From: Rhodanobacter sp. T12-5
GTDB taxonomy: Bacteria > Pseudomonadota > Gammaproteobacteria > Xanthomonadales > Rhodanobacteraceae
Direction: 5' to 3'
Assembly (NCBI RefSeq): GCF_008329435.1
Contig: NZ_NPKN01000009.1
Coordinates: forward strand, 1 to 64,000
Length of the DNA: 64,000 nt
Part shown: one piece after another, positions 1 through 8,609 of the stretch
Position numbering within the stretch: the first letter of the stretch is position 1
How the letters are laid out: each line of letters opens with the position of its first letter
Made by a program: the position numbers and the translations under genes
Notes under the pieces: generated by a model
Databases searched by the model: none
What the model saw: only the letters and a program-made list of their open reading frames with translations
Told to the model about the DNA's origin: nothing

Positions 1-65
1 GGCTGACGGGTTAGGCCGACGGCCTCCCGCTTGAACTCGTCGCTGAACTTTCTTCGCTTGGACAT
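1..65 (-). CDS. IS3-family transposase OrfA, N-terminal part (cut by window edge)
   Basis: The minus strand encodes MSKRRKFSDEFKREAVGLTR and runs off the window at position 1. This start is typical of the small HTH protein OrfA of IS3-family insertion sequences, which acts with OrfB to make the transposase. An AAGGAG ribosome binding site sits a few bases before the ATG at 65. Only 21 codons are visible, so the subgroup and whether the element is intact cannot be judged. It points away from the cassette array to its right. Confidence 0.75.
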   Translation of the reverse strand, partial: MSKRRKFSDEFKREAVGLTRQ

Positions 66-122
66 GACACTCCTTTTTGACCATGATCGGTCTTCTTAGA
101 AGTGTCCGCGTTAACGGGGTAG
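1..122 (-). mobile_element. Left end of an IS3-type insertion sequence (partial)
   Basis: The orfA start at 65 is preceded by about 55 bases of leader and then a motif typical of an IS end (ccccgttaacgcggac on the minus strand, around 105-122). The frame of the lipoprotein-like gene to the right reads straight into this DNA, as expected if the element inserted there. The exact boundary and target duplication cannot be set because the other end is outside the window. Confidence 0.5.
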
Positions 123-537
123 AACCCGCTTCAATGTGCGCCCCGGCAGGAGTGTCCCCGCCAAGGTCGAGGCAAAAGTTGTGCCTTGCGAATTGATCGC
201 AAGCGTAGACGGTCACAGTGCCACCTTGGCGCTTCATGGTGAACCACCACTGTTTAGGGTGACCGCCAACCTCAATTGACCAACTCTTTGGCTTAAAGTA
301 GGCGCGCAATGCTCCATCCAATTTTTTTACGCTTAGGCCATCGATGAAAAGAAAAGGACTCGCTATAGGCGGTAGCCCACCGGGATCTGTCGGAATGGGC
401 AGCGGCGTGAGCGCCCGCGGCGGGAGCGGCAGTGGCAGAGGCGGCTTAGTGGAACTTGCTGCGCAGCCCTGAATTAGTCCGAGCAGGCAAAAAGAAATGA
501 CAGACAGCGGCTTCATGCGCAACTTGTGAAGAGCCAT
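118..537 (-). pseudogene. Cassette-borne lipoprotein-like gene interrupted by the IS
   Basis: Reading from an ATG at 537 (a second ATG at 516 is possible), the minus strand encodes an n-region, the hydrophobic stretch LSVISFCLLGLIQGC with a plausible lipobox ending in Cys, then a Pro-rich linker (PPLPLPLPPRALTPLPIP) and a folded-looking segment rich in W, K and G. The frame has no stop before the IS sequence near 120, so the native C-terminus appears to be lost. It starts just downstream (minus direction) of the attC at 556-612, so it is the next cassette in the array. No family was recognised. If the IS boundary is misjudged the gene could still be complete beyond the window. Confidence 0.55.
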
Positions 538-555
538 AGTGCGAGCTTCCCAGAG

Positions 556-612
556 CTCTAACGCTGGAGTTAAGCGGCGGCGAAGCCGTCCGCCTTGAAC
601 GAGTGGTTAGAC
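556..612 (-). other. Integron attC recombination site 1
   Basis: On the minus strand this 57-bp segment begins with GTCTAAC, contains CGTTCAAG and CTTAACTC on opposite arms of a GC-rich imperfect palindrome, and ends with GCGTTAGAG. These match the R'', L'', L' and R' boxes and spacing of classical attC (59-be) sites such as that of aadA cassettes. The stop codon of the cassette gene at 607-864 overlaps the first box, as is usual. Confidence 0.88.
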
Positions 613-864
613 CTCACCGCGATCGTCGTGCGCCATCTGCGGCGTGTCCTTGCAGATCGCGCAGTGCTGGCCGCGCCTGGCTCGGAAGAACCTTGTGACA
701 GTGAAGATGATCGCGGCCGCCGTACCCCAGATTGCAGCCTGCGGTGCGGAATAGGCCACGCTATGACCTTTCAGTAGCTGAGCGATAAAGATGATCGTGG
801 CGGCGCCCACGAGGACAGTCAGAAAGCGCTTGACCCAAAATCCAATACTCAAGAAATTCTCCAA
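607..864 (-). CDS. Integron-cassette small membrane protein, unknown function
   Basis: An 85-residue reading frame occupies one gene cassette between attC 2 (start side) and attC 1 (stop side). It starts at TTG (864); a second TTG four codons later has a better spaced GGAG upstream and may be the true start. Two hydrophobic segments (about residues 14-32 and 42-60) predict a two-helix membrane protein, followed by a basic RRG stretch and a C-x-x-C motif (HCAICKD) near the C-terminus that could bind metal. I recognise no family. Its only promoter would lie outside the cassette, as for most cassettes. Confidence 0.65.
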   Translation of the reverse strand: MENFLSIGFWVKRFLTVLVGAATIIFIAQLLKGHSVAYSAPQAAIWGTAAAIIFTVTRFFRARRGQHCAICKDTPQMAHDDRGEV

Positions 865-869
865 GTGAG

Positions 870-932
870 GTCTAACGCTGGAGTTAAGCGGCGCGCGGCT
901 TTTTGCGCGTCCGCTTGGACGATTGGTTAGGC
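870..932 (-). other. Integron attC recombination site 2
   Basis: A 63-bp minus-strand site beginning GCCTAAC and ending GCGTTAGAC, with internal CGTCCAAG and CTTAACTC boxes and a GC-rich loop stem (gcgcgcggc). It is clearly the sister of attC 1, sharing the cttaactccagcgttag end. It terminates the cassette at 947-1273. Confidence 0.9.
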
Positions 933-946
933 CTGCGAGCCGTTGC

Positions 947-1273
947 CTATGCGAAAAAGCTGGTCGCTAAGCCTGAAAAGATAGCTATGAAGAATACCGT
1001 AACGGCGAAATATTGAAAGCGATGGCATCGATCACCGAGGACATTGAGCTGATCATCATTGAGGTCGCGATACTTCCGTTGTGTCACGAAGCGTGCATTT
1101 GGCGAAGATACTGAAGGGAACGCCATGGATTGCGGTGCGAACTTGGCCCATATCTTTGGATGCGAGTTCCGAACGTACCGATTCAGCACATACGAGCAGT
1201 AGATAGACGCAAAAACGGCGGGAAAGAGGACAAGGATTGAAAGGACGAACACAATGTTGACCAATGTTTCCAT
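947..1273 (-). CDS. Integron-cassette small membrane protein, unknown function
   Basis: A 108-residue protein begins with ATG at 1273, eleven bases after the core-site remnant at 1278-1295, the usual placement in a cassette. It has a strongly hydrophobic N-terminal helix (about residues 4-30) and a second one at the C-terminus (about 88-107), with a polar, basic middle containing RKYRDLND. The topology is two transmembrane helices with a loop of about 55 residues. No homologous family was recognised. It lies in the same orientation as the other two cassettes, so the array would be read from the right. Confidence 0.65.
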   Translation of the reverse strand: METLVNIVFVLSILVLFPAVFASIYCSYVLNRYVRNSHPKIWAKFAPQSMAFPSVSSPNARFVTQRKYRDLNDDQLNVLGDRCHRFQYFAVTVFFIAIFSGLATSFFA

Positions 1274-1277
1274 GAAG

Positions 1278-1295
1278 GCCTAACGCTTATTAGAC
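1278..1295 (-). other. Collapsed attC-like core site
   Basis: The 18 bases gcctaacgcttattagac hold a GCCTAAC box and an ATTAGAC box (one base off the consensus GTTAGAC) separated by only four bases. The L boxes and central stem are missing. It marks the upstream boundary of the cassette array and looks like an attC whose middle was deleted, or an altered attI/attC junction. Confidence 0.55.
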
Positions 1296-1503
1296 CCCAC
1301 ATCGGGGCATATGCAACGGATGTTCAGCTTTCGACTGCTGCTCGTCAAGAGAGAAATTCTTTGAGGAGATAAGGGTTTGCTGGCAATCGATGCGGATGCG
1401 GAGCGATGGGATGCCCTTGGCATATCTCGCAAATCGGGGCGCTATGTCTTATGACATCCAAAGTGAAGAAATAAACCGTATGGTCGGCGCATGGGTGCGC
1501 CTT

Positions 1504-1522
1504 CGCTGCCGGGACGGCAGCG
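1504..1522 (-). terminator. Possible terminator after purB
   Basis: A perfect 7-bp stem (cgctgcc/ggcagcg) with a 5-base loop lies about 35 bases beyond the purB stop. There is no T-tract, so termination is uncertain. The rest of 1296-1557 shows no gene. Confidence 0.35.
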
Positions 1523-1557
1523 TGTGACGTGGCGTATATGCGGTGAGGCGGCTGCGC

Positions 1558-3150
<1,593 letters not shown>

Positions 3151-3179
3151 CTGATCATTCATTCTCGAAGGACTTCCCC

Positions 3180-4568
3180 ATGAACAACTTCCGCATCGAA
3201 CACGACAGCATGGGCGAGCTGCAGGTGCCGGCCGACGCGCTGTATGGCGCGCAGACCCAGCGCGCGATCGACAATTTCCCGATTTCCGGCTTGCACCTGC
3301 CGCGCCCGTTCATCCGCGCGCTGGGGCTGATCAAGGCCGCAGCGGCCGAGGTCAATCTGGCGATGGGCCATCTGAAGAAAGGGCAGGCGGCGGCGATCCG
3401 CAAGGCGGCGCTGGCGGTGGCGGATGGCCAGTACGACGCGCAGTTCCCGATCGACATCTTCCAGACCGGTTCGGGCACCAGCACCAACATGAATGCGAAC
3501 GAGGTGATCGCACATCTGGCGGTGGCCGGCGGTACCAGGGTGCATCCGAACGATCACGTCAACTACGGGCAGAGCTCGAACGATGTGATCCCGACCGCGA
3601 TCCACGTCAGCGCCACGCTCACTGCGAGCGAGCAGTTGCTGCCGGCGCTGAAGCATTTGAAGAAGGTCATCGACAAGCGCGCCCGTGAATTGAAGAACAC
3701 TCCGAAGACCGGCCGTACCCATCTGATGGATGCGATGCCGATCACCTTCGGACAGGAGTTGTCGGGCTGGTCGGCGCAGGTTGGTTCCGCCGTCGAGCGC
3801 ATCGAGGATGCGCTGAAGCGCATGCGTCGGCTGCCGCAGGGCGGTACCGCAGTTGGCACGGGCATCAATGCCGACCCGAAGTTCGGCCCGGCGATGGCGG
3901 CGCAGTTGAAGAAGCTGACCGGGGTGAGATTCGAGTCGGCGGAAAATTACTTTGAGGGCATGGCGGCGCAGGATGCTGCCGTCGAGTTGTCCGGCCAGCT
4001 GAAGACGCTGGCGGTGGCGTTGATGAAGATCGCCAATGACTTGCGCTGGATGAATTCCGGCCCGCTGGCCGGCCTGGGCGAGATCGAACTGCCGGCGCTG
4101 CAGCCGGGTTCGTCGATCATGCCTGGCAAGGTCAATCCGGTGATCCCCGAGGCGGTGGCGATGGTCGCCGCGCAGGTGATCGGCAACGATGCCTCGATCA
4201 CCATCGCCGGCCAGTCCGGCAACTTCCAGCTCAACGTGATGCTGCCGCTGATCGCGCACAACTTGCTGCAGTCGATCGAGATATTGAGCAACGTCAGCGT
4301 GCTGCTGGCCGACAAATCCATCGCCGGTTTCAAGGTCAACAAGGCACGGGTCGAGCAGGCGCTGGCGATGAATCCGATCCTGGTCACCGCGCTGAATCCG
4401 GTGATCGGCTACGAGAAGGGCGCGGCTACCGCCAAGCAGGCGTACAAGCAGCATCGGCCGATCATGGAGGTGGCGCTGGAGACCACCGGGTTGTCCCGGG
4501 ACGCACTGAAGAAGCTGCTCGACCCGCTGGCGCTGACCCGCGGCGGCATCCACGGCGAGGGTAAATAG
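3180..4568 (+). CDS. fumC: Class II fumarate hydratase
   Basis: 462 residues, the usual length of iron-independent class II fumarase, which hydrates fumarate to L-malate in the TCA cycle. The signature GSSIMPGKVNPV is at about residue 310, and the N-terminal FRIEHDSMGELQVPADALYGAQTQR is characteristic of FumC rather than aspartase. An aagga motif precedes the ATG by about 8 bases. It is transcribed alone and followed by a strong hairpin. With acnA and mdh also in the window, three TCA enzymes are encoded here but not in one operon. Confidence 0.95.
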   Translation: MNNFRIEHDSMGELQVPADALYGAQTQRAIDNFPISGLHLPRPFIRALGLIKAAAAEVNLAMGHLKKGQAAAIRKAALAVADGQYDAQFPIDIFQTGSGTSTNMNANEVIAHLAVAGGTRVHPNDHVNYGQSSNDVIPTAIHVSATLTASEQLLPALKHLKKVIDKRARELKNTPKTGRTHLMDAMPITFGQELSGWSAQVGSAVERIEDALKRMRRLPQGGTAVGTGINADPKFGPAMAAQLKKLTGVRFESAENYFEGMAAQDAAVELSGQLKTLAVALMKIANDLRWMNSGPLAGLGEIELPALQPGSSIMPGKVNPVIPEAVAMVAAQVIGNDASITIAGQSGNFQLNVMLPLIAHNLLQSIEILSNVSVLLADKSIAGFKVNKARVEQALAMNPILVTALNPVIGYEKGAATAKQAYKQHRPIMEVALETTGLSRDALKKLLDPLALTRGGIHGEGK

Positions 4569-4590
4569 CCACGCTTGCCGCCTGAGGGAA

Positions 4591-4618
4591 GAAGTGGCCC
4601 GCATCGTGGGGCCACTTC
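4591..4618 (+). terminator. Terminator hairpin after fumC
   Basis: Perfect 10-bp stem gaagtggccc/gggccacttc with an 8-base loop, 23 bases after the fumC stop. No T-run follows. Confidence 0.55.
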
Positions 4619-4935
4619 CGTGGGCGAACGTCGTCCGGTCGATCAGCGGCAGGCAGTGTGGCCCGTGCGTTATCGTATACGCGCATCTGGATGACCAATC
4701 TGCCGTGGTCGGGATGCGGTGCGCTGAGCCCAGGTTGTCACCGGCGACCACAACTGTGGATGGATCCTGGAGTGGGTTGCATGGGTTGGCGACGCATGCG
4801 CCAGTGACGTCACGAAAGCCGGTGCTGGCAGGACGCTGACAATGGGCGCATGAGCATTCTTGCAAGCACGACGAGGTCGAGATGGCTTCGTGGAGCGGGT
4901 AGTGAAGCAGAAGACGTTGACCAGGGCATCGATTT
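4619..4935. other. Gene-free stretch
   Basis: About 320 bases with no reading frame of convincing composition or start and no recognisable repeat. It separates the convergent fumC and the DUF2884-like lipoprotein gene. Confidence 0.5.
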
Positions 4936-5646
4936 TCAGTCAGAGAACACGGCGAAGCCTTTCTTGCCGTTCTTGTCCTTCATGTCCTTGCCGCAGTCGT
5001 CTACGTCCTGCTGGGACATCGTGGCATAGGGCTTGAACGCGGGTAACGCGGCGGCGAGCTTTTGCTGCGAGACCAGCACGTCCGGCAGGCGCTTGCACAG
5101 GAGCAGGGCGGCAGCCTGGATCTGGTCGGTCTGCGGCTTGATGCTCGCCTCGATCTCCTTGCCGCTCTTGCCGGTGAACGCACCCAGGATCGCCTGCTTC
5201 GCCGCGCTCACGCCGATGTCCGCGCCCTGCGCGCCGATGTCCATGCCGGCCTCGGCGATGCCGATGAGTTGCTCGCGGTAATTCACCACCATGGCGTGCT
5301 GCTCCGGCGTGGCGTCGACCGGTTTACCGGCGATCAACAGCGCGCCCTGGGGGGTGATCACCGCCTTGGGGAGCGAGCCGTCGTGCGGGTGCGGCCCGTT
5401 GCCGATGTGGATATCGCCCAGGCTGATGTCCTTGGTGACCAGCTCTTTCTTGGCCTGTTCGATGCCCTTGCGAACCTGCGCGCCGATCATGGAGGAAGAC
5501 GTCTGTTCGCGGACGTCCTTCGCCGCCTGGGTCATGTCGCTGGTGGCATCCGATGGGGCAGCGCCCTGGCCGGACTGGTTGCAGGCAGCCAACGGCAGCA
5601 CCAGAGCCGATGCAAGAACGCCAATGGCTATCATGTGGGTTTTCAT
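4936..5646 (-). CDS. Lipoprotein, DUF2884 (YggN)-like
   Basis: 236 residues with a lipoprotein signal (hydrophobic core ALVLPLAAC, Cys at about 22). The mature part has a short beta-rich segment (AVITPQGALLIAGKPVDATPEQHAMV) followed by long helices and ends in a Lys/Asp-rich tail. The 'G-LLI-GK-V-----Q---V--Y' pattern and the pattern of conserved Cys near the end resemble DUF2884 periplasmic proteins such as YggN; that assignment is by eye. It is last in the five-gene operon starting at 8223, 29 bases after the ABC permease, which suggests an envelope role linked to the transporter. Its biochemical function is not known. Confidence 0.6.
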   Translation of the reverse strand: MKTHMIAIGVLASALVLPLAACNQSGQGAAPSDATSDMTQAAKDVREQTSSSMIGAQVRKGIEQAKKELVTKDISLGDIHIGNGPHPHDGSLPKAVITPQGALLIAGKPVDATPEQHAMVVNYREQLIGIAEAGMDIGAQGADIGVSAAKQAILGAFTGKSGKEIEASIKPQTDQIQAAALLLCKRLPDVLVSQQKLAAALPAFKPYATMSQQDVDDCGKDMKDKNGKKGFAVFSD

Positions 5647-5675
5647 GGTTTCTCTCCTTGCGATTCGTTCGAATG

Positions 5676-6656
5676 TCAGCTGTCATCACGCCAGCGGCGG
5701 AACCAGATGGCACCGGCCAATAGCCCCAGTCCTACCAGCACGCCGATCCACAGGTCGGGCGATGCCAGAAGCTGGTAGGTGTTGCCGAGATTCAGGAAGT
5801 CCATGTCCGGATTGCCGCCGATGTGGGCGATGCGAGCGTTGTCCATACCGAACATGCTGCCAGTGCCGGGGAAGGTGCTGAACAAGCCGCGCTGCACGAT
5901 GTTCCTCCAGAACCATGTGGTCGGCAGGTCGAACAAGCCCATGATGCCGAACCAGCTGATCACCAGGCCGCTTGCCACCGGCAGCGCCACTGCCCACAGG
6001 AAGGGCTTGTTGCGCGCCCAGGCCGAGCACAGCAGCAGCCAGCCGACCGACGGCAGTGCCCACAATACGTACAGCGGGATGTAGCCGATCAGGTTGAACA
6101 TGACGCGGAAGGGATGAGCCAGTACCAGCAACTGCCACACATTCACGCCATGGAAAGACAGGGTGATGGCCAGGATCAGCAACTGCAGCATGCCGACGAC
6201 GATACCGACGACCACGGCGATGATCGGTGCAAGCACGGAGGCACTGATCACTTTCGACAGCACGGTGCTGGCGTCGGAAACCGGCAGTGATTTCCAGAAC
6301 AGGATGCTGCGGTCGCGGCGGTCATCGTAGAGCGCGCCGAGGCAGTAGAAGAACACCACGAAACCAAGTACCACGGCGAGCAGGCCCATGGCCGAGTACA
6401 TCGCGATATCCAGGGCGAATCCAACCTTGCTCAGGTCGCCGGCGTCCATGTCGGCAATCACGTGTTGCAGGCCGCCGCTGGCGCCGAAACGGATGCCATG
6501 GCTGGCACCGAGGACTTCGGCGGTGATGATGCCCATGATGTTCAGCAGCAGGAAAATGCCGCCAGTGATGACGGGCGCCCAGAAGAAGCCGCCCCGGTGC
6601 TCCCATAATTCGCGCTTCACAAGCCAGTACATGTTTTTCGAGGTCCGGGTGTTCAT
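5676..6656 (-). CDS. ABC-2 type transporter permease
   Basis: 326 residues with about six hydrophobic segments, a cytoplasmic N-terminus (NMYWLVKRELWEHRG) typical of ABC-2 permeases, and a C-terminal helix followed by RRWRDDS. Its ATG overlaps the stop of the ATPase gene (ATGA at 6653-6656), so the two are translationally coupled and should form one exporter. Large extracytoplasmic segments lie between helices 1-2 and 5-6. Substrate unknown; YtrA-controlled exporters of this architecture respond to cell-wall-active compounds in some bacteria, which is family knowledge and not shown here. Confidence 0.85.
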   Translation of the reverse strand: MNTRTSKNMYWLVKRELWEHRGGFFWAPVITGGIFLLLNIMGIITAEVLGASHGIRFGASGGLQHVIADMDAGDLSKVGFALDIAMYSAMGLLAVVLGFVVFFYCLGALYDDRRDRSILFWKSLPVSDASTVLSKVISASVLAPIIAVVVGIVVGMLQLLILAITLSFHGVNVWQLLVLAHPFRVMFNLIGYIPLYVLWALPSVGWLLLCSAWARNKPFLWAVALPVASGLVISWFGIMGLFDLPTTWFWRNIVQRGLFSTFPGTGSMFGMDNARIAHIGGNPDMDFLNLGNTYQLLASPDLWIGVLVGLGLLAGAIWFRRWRDDS

Positions 6657-7510
6657 GCGTAGGTTCCCTTCATGGTGGCGACGAACAGGTCGCTGACGGA
6701 AGGTCGCCGGATTTCGCCCAGCTGCTCCAGCGTCGCGCGGTTCGCACCGTCAAACAGAAAAATGCTCTTGCCGAAGACCTGGCGCTCGTCCAGCGGCTTC
6801 AGCGCGCGGGCGGCATCGGCCTTGTCGGCATTCACCATCACCTCGACGAAGCGGTCGCCCACTGCGTCCATGTCTGCATCCAGCACGATCTTGCCGTCGC
6901 GGATGAACATCAGGTCGGTGAGGATGTGCTCGACTTCCTCCACTTGATGCGTGGTGACGATGATCGTCTTGTTCTCGTCGAAGTAGTCTTCCAGCAGGTT
7001 CTGGTAGAACTGTTTCCGGTACAGGATATCCAGGCCCAGAGTCGGCTCGTCGAGGATCAGCAGCCTGGCGTCGATCGCCATCACCAGTGCCAGGTGCAAC
7101 TGCACGATCATGCCCTTGGACATCTGGCGTACACGCTGGTTGGGCTGCAGTTTGGTGCGGGCCAGAAACGCTTCGCACTTGGCGCGGTCGAAACGCGGAT
7201 GCACGTTGGCGACGAAGTCGACCACCTCACGCACGCGGATCCAGCGAGGCAGCACCGCCACGTCGGCGATGAAGCAGACCTCGCCCATCAGCTTGTCGCG
7301 CTGCTTGCGCGGGTCGAAGCCCAGCACGTTCAGCTGGCCGGTGAAATCGGTGAGGCCGAGGATCGCCTTCAGTGCGGTGGTCTTGCCGGCACCGTTGGGG
7401 CCGATCAGACCCACGATGCAGCCGGGTTCGATCTGGAAGTTGACGTTGTCCAGCGCCAGCGTCGACTTGTACCGCTTGCTCAGGCCGCTGGCCGTGATCA
7501 CCGCGCTCAT
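6653..7510 (-). CDS. ABC transporter ATP-binding protein
   Basis: 285 residues. Walker A GPNGAGKTT at about 37-45, a degenerate signature (RQMSKGMIVQLHLA) near 135, Walker B LLILDEPTLGLD near 155 and the switch His (TTHQVEE) near 190 are all visible. The start MSAVITASGL at 7510 overlaps the end of the GntR gene by ATGA, and this length fits the family; the open frame continues upstream only because of base composition. The LSGG-type signature reads MSKGM, a variant seen in ABC-2 exporters. It powers the permease encoded immediately downstream. Confidence 0.92.
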   Translation of the reverse strand: MSAVITASGLSKRYKSTLALDNVNFQIEPGCIVGLIGPNGAGKTTALKAILGLTDFTGQLNVLGFDPRKQRDKLMGEVCFIADVAVLPRWIRVREVVDFVANVHPRFDRAKCEAFLARTKLQPNQRVRQMSKGMIVQLHLALVMAIDARLLILDEPTLGLDILYRKQFYQNLLEDYFDENKTIIVTTHQVEEVEHILTDLMFIRDGKIVLDADMDAVGDRFVEVMVNADKADAARALKPLDERQVFGKSIFLFDGANRATLEQLGEIRRPSVSDLFVATMKGTYA

Positions 7511-7881
7511 GATTGTTTCTCCTTGTCGGACTGGGCTTCGCGCAGCAGTGTTTTCAGGTCCAGCCCCAGCCGCTGCAGTCGCGCGAACAGCAGCGGCCAT
7601 TCTTCGCGCAGAAACCGCTCGCGCTCGGATTTCAGCAGCGCTTCGCGAGCGCCCTCGATGACAAACATGCCCAGACCCCTCCGTTTCTCAACCAGTTGTT
7701 CGTCGACCAGTTCCTGGTATGCCTTCGAGACGGTCAGCGGGTTGATCTGAAAATCCGCGGCCACCTGGCGTACCGACGGCAGCGGGTCGCCCTCGTTCAA
7801 GGCGCCGTCCAGGATCATCGCCACCACACGCTGGTGCAGTTGGCGATAGATCGGGACGCTGTCGTTCCAGGTAATGGTCAT
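7507..7881 (-). CDS. GntR-family regulator, YtrA subfamily
   Basis: 124 residues: an N-terminal winged helix (PIYRQLHQRVVAMILDGAL...LPSVRQVAADFQINPLTVSKAYQEL, about residues 10-65) and only a short helical C-terminal part of about 50 residues, the hallmark of the YtrA subfamily, which lacks the effector domain of larger GntR proteins. It is co-transcribed with the ABC exporter (ATGA overlap) and preceded by a small exported protein gene. It probably represses its own operon by binding the palindrome at 8253-8276. Confidence 0.9.
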   Translation of the reverse strand: MTITWNDSVPIYRQLHQRVVAMILDGALNEGDPLPSVRQVAADFQINPLTVSKAYQELVDEQLVEKRRGLGMFVIEGAREALLKSERERFLREEWPLLFARLQRLGLDLKTLLREAQSDKEKQS

Positions 7882-7884
7882 GTT

Positions 7885-8223
7885 TTATTCCTTGCTGATG
7901 CGGCCGAACTTGTTGCCAAACGAATAGTAGGGCATGGCCAGTTGCGACCCGAGCAGGCTGAACTGCGCTGCGTCGCTGGTGCCGCCGGAGCGGTCCGTCT
8001 CCGAAACCATGGCGAGGCTGGTCGTCCCGTCACGGGTCATCAGTGCCACGCTGCGCAGTTCGTCGGCGCTGGGACGGACTTGAATGGGGGCCAGGTTGAT
8101 GACCTTGCGGCCATTGATTTCGCTGGCGGGTGTGTTGCGGCTGTCCACGTGAGTCACGGCACCCAGGCTGGCGACGGTGAGCAGGGCGGCGGCGACACTG
8201 GCGATCAGGTTTGGCGTTTTCAT
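7885..8223 (-). CDS. Small exported protein, unknown function
   Basis: 112 residues with an N-terminal signal peptide (IASVAAALLTVASLGAV) and no further membrane segment. The mature part is polar, with a conserved-looking NLAPIQVRPSADELRSVA segment. It is the first gene of the GntR/ABC operon, three bases before the regulator, with a ggaggcctgcc ribosome-binding region. I do not recognise its family. Its position suggests an extracytoplasmic partner or sensor for the exporter. Confidence 0.7.
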   Translation of the reverse strand: MKTPNLIASVAAALLTVASLGAVTHVDSRNTPASEINGRKVINLAPIQVRPSADELRSVALMTRDGTTSLAMVSETDRSGGTSDAAQFSLLGSQLAMPYYSFGNKFGRISKE

Positions 8224-8252
8224 GGCAGGCCTCCTTAGTGACCTCGTTAAGT

Positions 8253-8293
8253 GGTGTTGTAGTGAACTATAACACCGTCTTCGAAGTCGTCAA
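8253..8293 (-). promoter_or_regulatory. Promoter with overlapping GntR/YtrA operator
   Basis: On the minus strand, TTGACG (8293-8288), a 16-bp spacer and TATAGT (8271-8266) form a strong sigma-70 promoter. A 24-bp palindrome with ggtgtt/aacacc ends (8253-8276, 20 of 24 positions symmetric) covers the -10 region. A repressor bound there would block RNA polymerase, fitting autoregulation by the YtrA-type protein encoded in the operon. Confidence 0.85.
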
Positions 8294-8383
8294 GAGCCGG
8301 GATGCAAATTCGCAACATGACTGATGGCCTATGTCGATTCGAGGGTTGATGCCGAGGGGGCGGCCCTGCGCTCAGGATGAATG

Positions 8384-8460
8384 AACGGGGAACGGGAACG
8401 GGGAACGGGGAAAGCAGAGAGCAGAAAGCGGAAAGCGGAAAGCGGAAAGCGGAAAGCACA
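8384..8460. repeat. Short tandem repeats
   Basis: Two adjacent simple repeats: about four imperfect 'gggaac' units, then a 7-bp unit gcggaaa (first copy gcagaaa) repeated about five times. Non-coding, between the GntR operon promoter and the amidohydrolase terminator. Confidence 0.85.
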
Positions 8461-8479
8461 GAAGCGTACTTTTGCCGTT

Positions 8480-8513
8480 CGCCCTGAGCGCAGCGAAGCG
8501 AAGTCGAAGGGCG
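8480..8513. repeat. REP-like palindrome
   Basis: cgccct...agggcg ends enclose tgagcgcagcgaagcgaagtcga. It resembles the inverted form of the repeat upstream of fumC. Confidence 0.5.
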
Positions 8514-8555
8514 GCGCGCCGCGATGCCGCCTCATCGAAACGACTGCACGTCACG

Positions 8556-8586
8556 CATGAAAACAAAAGCCGGCTGCAAGCCGGCT
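8556..8586 (-). terminator. Intrinsic terminator of the amidohydrolase gene
   Basis: Perfect 8-bp stem agccggct/agccggct with a gca loop, followed on the minus strand by TTTTGTTTT. Confidence 0.85.
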
Positions 8587-8609
8587 CATGTTCCATGTCG
8601 GTTGTTCGA

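Noticed and set aside
10..16. A GTTAGGC core-site motif at the left edge that could be a further attC
   Set aside because: It lies inside the OrfA codons for GLTR and has no partner boxes or palindrome; it matches by chance.
3159..4865. Long minus-strand frame opposite fumC (568 codons)
   Set aside because: Antisense shadow of fumC; no motif, no start signal.
8412..8460. Heptamer repeat as a replication origin iteron set
   Set aside because: Too short and too simple (gcggaaa), with no replication gene or AT-rich region nearby.
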